Positions 1-10,500 of a stretch of 64,000 bases of DNA are shown here, piece by piece. The translations under genes and the position numbers were made by a program. Source of the DNA: Brachionus plicatilis (Eukaryota; Rotifera; Eurotatoria; Ploima; Brachionidae); assembly GCA_010279815.1 (NCBI GenBank), contig QEOQ01000204.1:818297-882296 (forward strand). Reading direction: 5' to 3'. Each line of letters begins with the position of its first letter. The first letter of the stretch is position 1. The notes under the pieces are model-generated. The model did not search any database. It was not told the DNA's origin and was given only the letters and a program-made list of their open reading frames with translations.

Positions 1-313
1 CTTATAAAACATATAAAACATATTATGTTTTATGCAAATTAAAACATATGCTAATTTAATAAAACATATTAAAATATAAATAAAACATAATATGTTTTAA
101 ATGTTTTATAATTTTAATATTGTTTTGGGTAAAAGATTAATTAAAAAATTATATCTTATTGAGTTAGATTTGATATCTTCTCTGAGAGAGACTGACTTCA
201 TTTAATTAATTTTAAAACATAGTTTTGGTTTATTATTTAACTTCACATTGTTGATTAGTTAAATATTGTTTGTAAATCTCTAAAGTTTTTTTAGTTTGAT
301 ATTTGGGCTATCT
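1..313. other. AT-rich intergenic DNA with repeated 'aaaacata' words
   Basis: No gene seen. The first 120 bases repeat the words 'aaaacatat' and 'tatgtttta' in both orientations, so the segment can fold on itself. It may be the edge of a repeat that continues outside the window. Confidence 0.5.
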
Positions 314-623
314 GGCAATGTGAAATTTTAGTGCAAAAATTACAGTACAAAAAGTAAAAACTTTATAATTTCTTTTCTAATTGTGCAAAAATGGTTCTGC
401 AAAAACTACAATATTGTACAAATTTGTACAAAAGAATTCCAAGCTCTGCAAAAACTCTGCAATTTTCTGTAAAATGCACACCATCAAAAAATCCCTGATT
501 AAACTCTGCATTAAATTGCAGAATATTATACTTTTTGCAGAACCATTTTTGCACAATTAGAAAAGAAATTATAAAGTTTTTACTTTTTTTACTGTAATTT
601 CTGTACTAAAATCTCACATTGCC
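314..623. repeat. Palindromic MITE, subfamily A, copy 1
   Basis: A near-perfect palindrome of about 310 bp. The left end reads GGCAATGTGAAATTTTAG and the right end CTAAAATCTCACATTGCC. It is flanked by an exact 8-bp direct duplication, ggctatct, at 306-313 and 624-631. The inner arms (ctaattgtgcaaaaatggtt and its complement) also pair. The centre contains 'ctctgcaaaaactctgcaa' at 443-461, a core shared with other elements in this window. It has no coding capacity; a short ORF read through it is a by-product of the palindrome. GG-start ends with an 8-9 bp duplication suggest a Merlin-like or hAT-like source, unproven. Confidence 0.85.
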
Positions 624-939
624 GGCTATCTGGAAATCTTCCTCTTTTTTTCTGTTTCTGACGGGTTTCATTTGAACTCAGTGTTGGTGTTGTCTGAGGC
701 TGAATACCAAAACGATTTAAATAATAATTTAGAAATCAAAAGCAATTTTGAATTTTTTCAAAAATTACCATTTTATTTTTTTATTTATCCTAAATTAAAA
801 AATTATTAGAATCTGAAATAAGAAAATCAAATAAAACATAATCAACTAACTAGTTTTTATAAAAAAAAGAATTATAACTATACGACAATTACTCAATGGT
901 TTGGTATATTCAACGTGCCTTTTGTCATTGTGCGAATCG

Positions 940-1260
940 TACTATTAATGGATAACCACAAACCAATTTAAATCCGTATAGCCGTATGGTTTGTGCGTTA
1001 GTCATGCAAGGGAAGTTGAGGGTTCAAACCCGCTGAGGGTAGAAAATTCTTCAAAATGTCTCTGCAGTACAGGACGAATGTTTAAATTCTTTTCATCATG
1101 AAAAAGGGGCATTGATTTCGACTGGGTAATAATAGCGGCACAGATGATCAACTCGATGCAATAATCTCTGTGTCAGGTCGGATTCGTTTCTCAAAAAAGG
1201 TATTGAAAAAGGAGATGAGCGCCTCCTCATTATACGCTAGGATAGAAAGGGACAAATTGT
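940..1260 (+). repeat. tRNA-derived SINE candidate
   Basis: A GC-richer island in AT-rich DNA. Positions 977-989 (tatagccgtatgg) resemble a pol III box A. About 40 bp downstream, 1021-1030 (ggttcaaacc) matches the box B consensus. The interval suits a tRNA-like head, but the acceptor stem and anticodon arm do not pair convincingly, so it is not called a tRNA gene. A 200-bp non-tRNA body follows, ending near an A-rich stretch. No flanking target duplication was recognised. Confidence 0.45.
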
Positions 1261-1903
1261 TATTAACCCAATTTAATTTGTTTAAATAATTTAGGTAAAA
1301 AACTGACTACTGTTAAACCTCTTAAATCAGAGAAAAAAGCTCTAAAAATAATAGATATTTACAACTATTAAAAAATCTAGAAAACAATAAAAATATCACA
1401 AGTTCAAATAATTTGCGTGTATTTTACGTCACTTAAATTCATTTACTTCTGACAGAAAAAAAGTTAAAAATTTTATTTTTGTTAATATATTTGAATGATA
1501 ACAAAATTTTTTTTATTTCAAAGTTAGATAACTACTTAATTAAAATATTAAAGTAAAAAAAAAATCAGCAAATATGCATTTAATTTTTTTATTTATTCAT
1601 TTTACTAATAGATTAGTAAATTTACAAATTTAGAATGTTAGAAATTTTGATGCCATCAGAGGATTTTTGAGACTGAATCTAAATCGTATTTTCAAAAATA
1701 AATACAATAGAGAAGCAAAGCTTTTTAGTAGCGAGTAACGAGTCGTTAAATTTAATTATATTTTTTTTCTATTTAAAAATAAAATTTAAGGATAAATTCT
1801 AAAATATTTTAAAATTTATAACTGACCATAAGAAAAATCTAAATTCAAAAAATTAATTGAGTTTTTTTTTGATTAATTTATTTTATTTTATTACTATAAA
1901 AAG

Positions 1904-2287
1904 TGACCAATATATCCTCTACATTTAAATGGCGAAATTGTTTTTTTCAAATTCTCTAATAGCTGTAATGGGATCACAATCGGATAAGACCATTTTTTTT
2001 CTTACAAAAACTTTTAGCTCATTCCATAACAATTCAATTGGGTTAATATCTGGTGATTTCGGAGGTGATTTTATCTTTTATTATCTATATGATGAATTTT
2101 ATTAAATAAAGTACCCAATTTGTGTTATTTATTTTTAAAAAGGATGAACATAACAATGAGTTATGTTTTGAGTCATTGTCCTGGTGTAAATTGAACTCAT
2201 TATCAAGCCTTTTTTACACCAAAATGCATCAAATAATCACCAAGAGATTATGCCATTTAAATGTAAAGGACATATTGGTCACTTAAA
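1904..2287 (-). mobile_element. Internally deleted Tc1/mariner element
   Basis: The two ends are inverted repeats of about 30 bp: agtgaccaatatatcctcta at 1905 and, on the other strand, the same with a few changes ending near 2287. On the minus strand between them are two pieces of a DDE transposase. One reads Q-D-N-D-S-K-H (about 2150-2190), the second catalytic Asp block. The other reads S-P-D-I-N-P-I-E-L-L-W-N-E-L-K (about 2020-2060), the third catalytic block, followed by an open frame to a stop near 1928. The N-terminal DNA-binding half is missing, so this is a dead, shortened copy. Confidence 0.8.
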
Positions 2288-3270
2288 AGAGGCATTATTT
2301 AATAAAAAAATATTCATTTTATATTCCTTTAAAAGAAATTAATACTTAGGTAATCAAGACAGTCATTGAGAAAAAAGGTGACTGGTCGAATCATTAAAAA
2401 TTGCATTGTAGTTGTGTTTTTTTTACCTTTTTTTTCTCGTTTTTTTACTAAAATTTACCATTTTCCCGATTTTAAATAATAAAAATTTACGTAAAATCAC
2501 GTAAAATCACGTAAAATTTCGTAAAAACAGTTTATCGTGGCAGTCGGTAAATAAATTATTGAATATTAAATGAAAAATCGAACGCAATTCAAAATTGGCT
2601 CTTATTTAATTCAGTATCTAATTTTAATTAATTTATTATCTGAATTTGAAAATGTAAAATTAAATTTATTGGCCCTCAATTTATTAAATCAATATCTAAA
2701 TTATCTTATATTATCTTATATATATCTTATCAAATCTACATATGTAATTTTGTGACCTAAAAGACCTATCAATAAACAATAACAAAACACTAAAACCATT
2801 GTTACTACAGCCGGTTACAAGAAAAATTATAAGAAAAATTATGGACTAGCGATCAAAATCAATGAAAAAATTTCCCAATAGACCCGTTTTCATTATTTTT
2901 AGGCATAAAACTTGATCCTAAATTAACTATGATACCCTACTTAAAGCACATAGACAGTCTTGTGGTTTACCAAATTGGGTCACACAGTTTTAAATCAAGC
3001 TTGCAAAAAATACAGATCAAAATACTTAGAAACTTAAAGTTCTTTCCACTAAAGACATCGATTTTAATCATACATCAAAGCCTTAACATATATAAATGCT
3101 ATAAGCATTAAAAGTAATTCAAGATAAGGATATTTTGTTTGAGGATACATTTTGAGGGAAAAAACCTTAAATTATGTAAGGAAACTAACACTGATAGTTC
3201 TTCGAATTCAAGAACTTTTCAAAAATGTTGTATATTGAATGGATTGATTGAGCTTGGAAGTTTAAATACC
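2288..3270. other. Intergenic, no gene seen
   Basis: AT-rich. It contains a short tandem repeat of acgtaaaatc (three units, about 2489-2520). Two ORFs of about 60 codons are low-complexity I/L/N/Y-rich and I do not believe they are genes. Confidence 0.5.
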
Positions 3271-4057
3271 GGTAATGTGAATTTTAGTACAAAAAGTAAA
3301 AATGTTTAAAAATGTTTTCTAATTGTGCAAAAATGGTTCTGTAAAAAGTACAATATTGTAGTGATGTTGGTTATTGACTGCTTGGTTAACCAATAATGTA
3401 AATTTTGGTAAACCAATGTCCGTTAAGCCAAAAATTAAGTTAAATCTGTTTTTGTAAATTTTAAAGTTATTCAAATAAATTCTTATTTAATAAAAAAAAT
3501 AATTCATTTCTCATTTAATGATTTAATAAAAAGGATTCTATAAGATTAAATTTGCAAAAATAACAAAAATAAATTTTTTGAATTAATTACAAAAATTTAA
3601 TAAAATTTAAAAAATAAAAAAAATAATTATTTAACTTGAATCATTAAATCTATAAACCGAATTTTTGGTTAACCAAACTTTAGCTAACTAAAATTAGCTA
3701 ACCACAAAACCAAGCAAAACCAACATCACGACAATATTGTAAAAATTTGTTCAAAAGAATTCTAAGCTCTGCTATCTATTGCTTGTTTTAATCAAATATT
3801 TTTTGTTGGTGTGCATTTAACAGAGATTGGAGAGTTTCTTCAGAGCTTAGAATTCTTTTGTAAAAATTTGAACCATATGATATAGCTTGCTTACTGGGAT
3901 TAACTTATTAGCATAATCCCAAAATTTTGAATTGTCCGAAAAATCTTCATATGCAATATTGTACTGTTTACAGAACCATTTTTGCACAATTAGAAAATAT
4001 TTTATAACATTTTTAATTTTTGTATTGTAATTTATTTTCTAAAATTTCGCATTTCCC
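3271..4057. repeat. MITE subfamily A, copy 2, split by a nested insertion
   Basis: The left end, GGTAATGTGAATTTTAGTAC, and the right end, CTAAAATTTCGCATTTCCC, are degenerate versions of the copy at 314-623. The inner arm 'ctaattgtgcaaaaatggttc' is also shared. It is longer than copy 1 because another element (3361-3730) has landed in it. No clear target duplication was found at the outer ends. Confidence 0.7.
3361..3730. repeat. Nested MITE with GTGATGTTGGTT ends
   Basis: The left end GTGATGTTGGTT and the right end AACCAACATCAC are inverted. The flanking sequence acaatattgta is present on both sides (3350-3360 and 3731-3741), an 11-bp direct duplication of a site that is single-copy in the related MITE at 314-623. 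Subterminal sequence repeats 'ggttaaccaa' and 'gctaac' words. No coding capacity. Terminal repeats starting with G and a 9-11 bp duplication are typical of Mutator-like elements, so that is the likeliest class. Confidence 0.75.
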
Positions 4058-5074
4058 ACCACGGTCAATCATTTCAACCAAGTATCAACTTCACATGAAG
4101 AAGAATCGATGATACTTCCTGGCACTTTTAGAATTGTTTTTATTCCATTGTCACCACAAATAAGACCACCTTAAAATCGAAATTAAGTTATTGAAGAAAT
4201 CTTTCAAATTCCAAGCAAATGAAGAAAATAAAATAAAAACAAATAAAATAAGTTCTTAATAAAAGAGCCGTTTAATTTTTTCTCACATTTTTATTATTTA
4301 TTTTTATTTGAGTTTTTTTTGATTTTTTATTTTATATTGATTAAAATAAATTAGATACTAAAATAATTTGTAGCCTTCAAAATCTTTATTTAAATTCAAT
4401 TATTTTAATAACATAATTGTTTAAAAGTCCGGTCACATTAACTTTTTGCCGTTTCAAGTGGTTTACGGTGGCGGCCTTAATTAAGTCAAAGTTACTAAAA
4501 TGAAAGTCTTTGTCTTGGAATTTAAAAAAAAGTCCTGACTTTTACTTGATTTGTTACTTTTAATCAAATCTTTTTAATATTAGGATAGTTGTTTTTCGTG
4601 CCAAAATTCACAATGTCATCCTACAACTCACTATTAATGATGCTATAGCAAAAAGAGATTTTTTTCAATTATCACAGTAATAAAGTTAAGGGATTTAATA
4701 ATTGGCTTTATTTTAGTTTTTAATCGATTTTCAAAACCAGAATGTTTATTATGATTTAGCATGAAAAACGCTGCCTATCAATTATTGTATTTGATTTATT
4801 GGTTTTCAAACATTTTTTGGTTTACTCATGGTAATAAATTTTAAGATTTTTTGCCAGTTTTTATATCAAAGTATAGTAATTGATAGTTTTTATTCGTCTA
4901 AGTCAAACGCTTATTTGCAATTTAAATTGAAGAAATGTAAAGAAAATTTTAAAACTTAAAAATTGCATTAAAAGGTGTACGCACTATTTGTAAATTAAAA
5001 ATAAAAAAAATATCATTAGCATGCTTTTTTTTTTATTTATTAATGAATTATTGAAAATATTATTTTAAGAAAAA
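4058..5074. other. Intergenic upstream of IMP3, with a repeat fragment
   Basis: No gene. Around 4420-4560 there are 'aagtccgg', 'ggcggcc' and 'aagtcctgac' words shared with repeats near 25.2-25.5 kb and 51.9 kb, so it is probably a worn copy of the same hAT-type MITE. The rest is plain AT-rich sequence, presumably including the IMP3 promoter. Confidence 0.4.
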
Positions 5075-5867
5075 ATGGTTCGAAAATTGAAATTTCACGA
5101 GCAAAAACTTTTAAAAAAAGTCGATTTTATCAATTGGGAAATCGACAATAATCTTCATGAAATAAAAATTTTGAAAAAATTTTTCATTCAAAAAAGAGAA
5201 GATTACACAAAGTCGGTTACTTATTAAAAATATTTTTTTTCAAATAAAATTTTATTTAAAGGTATAATAAATTATCGAGAGAGATAAGAGAAATTGCCGA
5301 TAAAATTAAAGAATTAGATCCAAAAGATCCTTTTCGAATTGAATCGACGTCAATGCTACTAGAAAAATTGTAAATTAAAAAGGTATGAGAGTAAATTTTT
5401 TAATTTTTCTTAAAAGACATAATATGGGACTAATTCCGACTAGAGAAAGTTTGGAGATGGCCCATAAAGTTAATGCAAGTAGATTTTGCAGACGTAGACT
5501 TCCCTGTGTAATGATACGAAACAAGATGGCGCAAAATTTACAAGCGGCAGTTAAATTTGTCGAGCAAGGACATGTTCGCGTCGGACCCGAACGCATTACG
5601 GATCCAGCATATTTGGTAAACCGTAAGCTTGAAGATTATGTCACGTGGACTGATACTTCAGCAATTAAAAAGCAAATCCAGGACTATAACGGAATGGTAA
5701 TTTATTTCTGAGAATTATAACCCTAATTGATATCATGATGAAAAAAAAAGGAGCTAAATTTACAAAAGCGATTTATTTCATTAAAAATTCAGCATTATTT
5801 TTCGTCATGATTTTTAAAATCCGAAGTTAATTTGATTTTTTTCTAGAGAGATGATTTTGAAGGCTAA
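5075..5867 (+). CDS. IMP3: U3 small nucleolar RNP protein IMP3, four exons
   Basis: IMP3 is a subunit of the U3 snoRNP (with MPP10 and IMP4) in the nucleolar small-subunit processome; it helps U3 RNA pair with pre-18S rRNA. Exons by eye: 5075-5211, 5262-5369, 5417-5696 and 5847-5867, with introns of 50, 47 and 150 bp, all GT-AG and frame-consistent. They give 181 residues, against 184 in human. The start [14 protein letters not shown] is the family's characteristic N-terminus. The S4-type RNA-binding part carries S-R-F-C-R-R-R-L-P and [11 protein letters not shown]. The tiny last exon supplies the conserved end R-D-D-F-E-G. An AATAAA follows at 5884-5889. The longest single ORF in the locus misses both ends of the protein. 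Confidence 0.96.
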
Positions 5868-6293
5868 TTTTTTTTTCAATGTAAATAAAATAAAAAATTT
5901 GCAATTATTTTTTTTTTGTTCTTATCTTATTTCATCATCATTCGTAACTAATATCAGATTTTTACTCAAAGAATTCAAATTTTTTTCATCAAAAAATTAA
6001 TGTAAATCTACAGACTAACTCATTATTTATTAAAAACACTGTTTCAGAGTCATACACTCTTTTGACAAAAAATAAACTAGATTTAATTTTCCAGTTTTTA
6101 TTTGAAGCTAAAATGTTAATTAAAATTAAAATTAAAATTCCAAAAATCTAAAATAAACAAAAAATTGAAAAAAAAGAATTAAAAATAAATTTTAAAACAA
6201 AATTATTAGACACCATTTTTAGCAGTGAATCTTCTGTATGCCTATTCCTATGGCCATTTAAATCGATTAGTTAATTAAAAGTGGATAGCTAGC
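5868..6293. other. Short intergenic between convergent IMP3 and the GPCR
   Basis: Contains the IMP3 polyadenylation signal (5884-5889) and the 3' untranslated region of the minus-strand receptor gene. No further gene seen. Confidence 0.6.
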
Positions 6294-7520
6294 TTATTTT
6301 TTCTGATGATTCACAAGAGCTACACACTCTACATTTGCTTTATTGATAACTTTATCTGTTCTAGGTGTTGTAAACATAGTCGTATTGGTCGTTGCATTGA
6401 ATCTTCGATTAGTTGAATTCGATTTCAATTTTACAAATACTTCATTGATAAACTTGAAAAATTCTTCCCGAAATTTACTGCTTGTAATGAAGTAAATAAA
6501 AAAATTAAAAGTCATGTTACAGTAGGATAAAAATTCAACTATGGCCAAAGTTAAATGATCCTCGCTTAAATTCTTGTAGAAGTACATTGAAATGACTACT
6601 GGCGCCAAAAACATCAAAAATAAAACATTTACCGGGATGAGCATTAGTGCCAGATTTCTTGTCCGCGTGCTGAATTTAGCTTCATTCGGATTCCTAATAA
6701 CAAAACTCTCTTTCTGGTCCCCAATAGTCCTTCCATTCCTTTGCTCAGTCTGGGTTCCAACACTGGGCTTTTTTATGTTAAACTTTTTCGACTGCTGCGC
6801 CACTCTCACTATAATGATCACACTACAGGTGAACATAATGAAAAATGGTATGAACGCATAAATGCTCATATCAACTATTTTCCACACTTCTTGAACAATA
6901 TGATCATAGATACTTCCCTTGCGGCTCTCGCAGACTATTCGGGTCTCGTTGAATGCCGAGTCCGTCTCCACATAGCCACTCTCGAATATCAGAAAGTGGC
7001 ATGACAGAGCAAAGGTGAACATCGAAATGGTGCTGGTCACAATGAAGGCGACTCGGGGCGTGCAAAAATCTTTGGCTCGGTGAATAAACATAACTGATAT
7101 AACCCGATCAATGCTGATCATACATAACAATAGTGAAGATAAATGACTTAGAAAATATGTCAGAAAAACGTGAATTTTACATATTGGCAAATTAATGGTT
7201 CGCAGGTCTCTGTTCAAGTTATAGTCCATCATGACACGCGTCAATGTTACATAAAGCAGCGCCAAATTGGTCGCGTTCAAGAAGGCAAAATAGCAGAACG
7301 AACTAAATCGTCTCATTTCCTTCCGGGTAAACACTATTATAGACAGGATATTGGCAATTGTTCCCAGAATGAGAAAACCAACCGGAAAAGTAGGCCATAT
7401 GTACTTGAATGCGATCTGGTTGGTGTACTCGAAGGGATTTAGAGACGAAGTGAGCAAAATATTTGAGCTTGTGGTCAAATTTTGACTTGGCTCTTGCATT
7501 TTGACTTTCGCCTGGTTCAT
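6294..7520 (-). CDS. Class A (rhodopsin-type) GPCR, intronless, ligand unknown
   Basis: 408 residues in one exon. Seven hydrophobic spans lie at about 40-65, 75-97, 113-142, 154-178, 215-240, 288-315 and 323-350. The N-terminus has a glycosylation motif (N-L-T-T) and no clear signal peptide. C113 at the top of helix 3 and a Cys in the second outer loop (R-I-V-C-E-S) can make the usual disulfide. The helix 3 motif is I-D-R-V instead of D-R-Y, and helix 7 has N-F-F-I-Y instead of N-P-x-x-Y; helix 2 has N where Asp is usual. A basic amphipathic stretch (F-R-E-E-F-F-K-F-I) follows helix 7. These are features of divergent invertebrate peptide or chemosensory receptors; I cannot name the ligand. 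The ATG at 7518-7520 was chosen as the first in this frame. Loop 3 is long and hydrophilic, fitting G-protein coupling at the plasma membrane. Confidence 0.9.
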   Translation of the reverse strand: MNQAKVKMQEPSQNLTTSSNILLTSSLNPFEYTNQIAFKYIWPTFPVGFLILGTIANILSIIVFTRKEMRRFSSFCYFAFLNATNLALLYVTLTRVMMDYNLNRDLRTINLPICKIHVFLTYFLSHLSSLLLCMISIDRVISVMFIHRAKDFCTPRVAFIVTSTISMFTFALSCHFLIFESGYVETDSAFNETRIVCESRKGSIYDHIVQEVWKIVDMSIYAFIPFFIMFTCSVIIIVRVAQQSKKFNIKKPSVGTQTEQRNGRTIGDQKESFVIRNPNEAKFSTRTRNLALMLIPVNVLFLMFLAPVVISMYFYKNLSEDHLTLAIVEFLSYCNMTFNFFIYFITSSKFREEFFKFINEVFVKLKSNSTNRRFNATTNTTMFTTPRTDKVINKANVECVALVNHQKK

Positions 7521-10500
7521 TTTTTTTCATGGAAAAAATTGGCTTTGATTTTTCTAATTCTCTACTTTCGAATAGTGTTTTTTTTTATTAAATCATAATT
7601 GAATAATAAAATTTGTTAAAATATCTTTGAAAAAAAATTCAATAAAATTATAAAATGAGTGTCGCTATTCAATAAAAAAATAGTGTTTCCTCGTTTAAGT
7701 AAACAATAATAAAAAAAAAATTATCTTTAAAAAAAACATAAACTATCAGAGACTTGTTGCTGGTGGAAACTTTTTTTTGTTTAAGTAAATTTTCTTGTAG
7801 ATTTTTTTTTGAAAATAACTCTATCAATAGATTTTGCCACTTAATTATTAATTTAACCAAAACACGAAATAAACTTGTGTTTAGCTTGCATGAATTTTCA
7901 GCAAATATTTGGCCACAATCGCGGATAAATTTAGTTTTAGTTGTTTCTCTCTCTTTTAAATCAATACGAATTTTTATTGCTTTTTTTTCTTCTTGAGTGT
8001 ATTAATTAACTGCTCTCGGCCTAATCCCTTAATGGTATTTTTGTGCCTAAAATATTGATAATTAGTCTAAAAAGGTTTAGAACTAAAAACACCAAGTTTG
8101 AAAATGTTACGCAGTATTCTTATTTTTGACAAGCTTGAAAATTCCCAAAATTTAGTTTAATAACTTTAGATACGTCAAAAGTAAACATCTAGTCTTGCCA
8201 TACATGACTCCATAGATTTGATACAAAAATTAAATATTCATTAACTATGATAGCATAGTTTTGTTTCTCTTGTCTAAAATGATTTATGTAAAGAAATTTG
8301 ATCGATCAGTTTACTGCGGTATCAAATCGTGACTTGAACTTATTTGCCAGAATCTTTCTGATTTAAACTAGTGGAGTACCAAATGCATTAAGAACTTAAT
8401 TTGGATAAAAGCTTTTAAAGATGTAAAGCTAACAACTAATTGATGTTCTGTGTCATATCTAACTAAATTGATGAATTTAGAAGCACTTTTTTTAAAGATT
8501 TTCTAGAGTTTTATGTTCTCGAATTGAATGTCTTTTTTTGGGGCTAGTAGTCTGATTTAAAATTTTTAAACTAAAAAATACCCAATAAATCTTATTTTAA
8601 ATAAATGCTGATCATAGATTTTTATGGCAAAAATTGTTCTTTTGAATCTAATGTGACCATAATAGTTGAAATCTAAATCAGTTGAAATTTTGTCACAAAT
8701 TGTTCAATCTTAATTCGAATCACGCATTCAAAAGCTAAATTTTTAGCTATTTGATTTGAAAAATTTGACAAATTACCAAATAAATCCACTAATTTAACTT
8801 AGATGATGGTTTAATTTTTGCCAATTAAAAATGCTTCCGTAACAGCACGGTTTAATTGTAGTCAAAATTTTAATTTTTTTTTCAAATGCAATTTTCATTT
8901 TCCTGTAATTGTACCCGCAATTTTTGTAGGCTTCCTTTTCTAATAATAAAGTTGGAATTCTTATCAAAAATCCGTTTTTCCCGCTTTCTTTTATATAATT
9001 TTTAAATTTTTTGATAAATCTTTCATTACCTAGCTAAAACTGTGTGCTCATTAAAAACACTCAAATTAAGACAAACTGTTAGTTTTTTTTTTTTTTACCA
9101 AGAAGCAAAAATAAAATGAATTATATGATCGCTTGATAAAAACAATTGAGCATATAATTTTATTGTTTTATTAGATTCAGTGCTACATTACATTTTTATA
9201 ATGAATGCCATAAAATATGCTCATTTTTGGGCCAAATTGGTAATTAAGGTGACACGGAAGAACTCAATTGGAGTTAAAGATTATCTGAGAAAAGATACAA
9301 GCAGTTTTTTTTTTTAATTTTGTGTTCTTAATGTTCTGAACGTAACTTAACTAAATCAATAAAAAAGAAGTGCTGTAAAATCTGTTGAAAGCGGCCTGGA
9401 GGATTCCTCACAAATTATTCAAATAAATTGTATAATCTAGAACTAGAAGAGGCTTTATTACACTTAATTAGATTTATAATGAAAATTGAAAAAAAATATG
9501 AAGGTGTTTTTAATTTATCGGAAGTATGAGCAATTTTTGTGATAAAAATGAAATAAAAACTTAAAATTCGTCATTTTAATTTTTTTTTTGATAAAATACT
9601 AAAAACTAAAGAAATACATATAATGGAATCTCTGAATAGATTATGTTATAATAGCATGTAGTTTTCCGGCAGATTAGACATCTCCGATTCAGCAACAACC
9701 ATACACTATTCCAAAACAAAATAAGTTTGATCATTCTTTTGTGCTATTAGCTTTTAACAGAAATGACGTGAACTAGCACAAAAACAAAATCAATAATGCC
9801 AATCAGTTTTTTAGAATTCAAGCATGATACCTTAGTGATTTAGTAAATTTTTCACGTTTTGGCCTGATAATTTGTGCAAGTTTTGCTTAATCCATCTCAA
9901 CGATAAATATTGAATAATTAAATAAGTCTTAGGAAAAGAAAAGAAATCAAAGATTTTGTTGATTTTCAATTAATCCGACTTTAATTAAAAAAAAATTTGA
10001 CATTATGCTTTGGTAGTCGAGTTTTATACTTAAGTATGCTCAAAAAGCTAGAATTAGAGGAAAAAACACAAGCTATCAAAACCAATAAAATCCCAAATGA
10101 ATGTATTTACATTACATGTTAAAATTACCAAATTTTAACTTGTGTTTAAATAATTAGAATTTTTGTTTTTAAATTTGATAAAACAATCACTTAATGGTCC
10201 TGATGAAGAAAGCAAGAAATACCGTGTATTAAATCATTTTAAATCTAAGAAATATATTTTCCTTCCGCAACTAAACTGAGTTTTAAATTAGTTGAAATCC
10301 GATTTTGTAGCTTTGGAGGCAGTATGTAAACATGGTGAGCCAGCTGCATTTATTCAATCACAAAGCGTGAAAGTGGATGGATAAACAAAAGCTTTGGTTT
10401 TTTCTATTCATTTTATTTTTAGATTTATCTTAATTTTTCACTAGTAATGATGTAAATGATTTATAAGCATACTTATAAAGATGTAATTTATAGCTCAATT

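Noticed and set aside
363..554. 63-codon ORF
   Set aside because: Lies wholly within the palindromic MITE; an artefact of the repeat.
977..1035. tRNA gene
   Set aside because: Box A and box B words are present, but the acceptor stem and anticodon arm do not pair properly; better seen as a tRNA-derived repeat.
6592..7442. Several + strand ORFs of 87-90 codons
   Set aside because: Shadows of the GPCR gene on the opposite strand.
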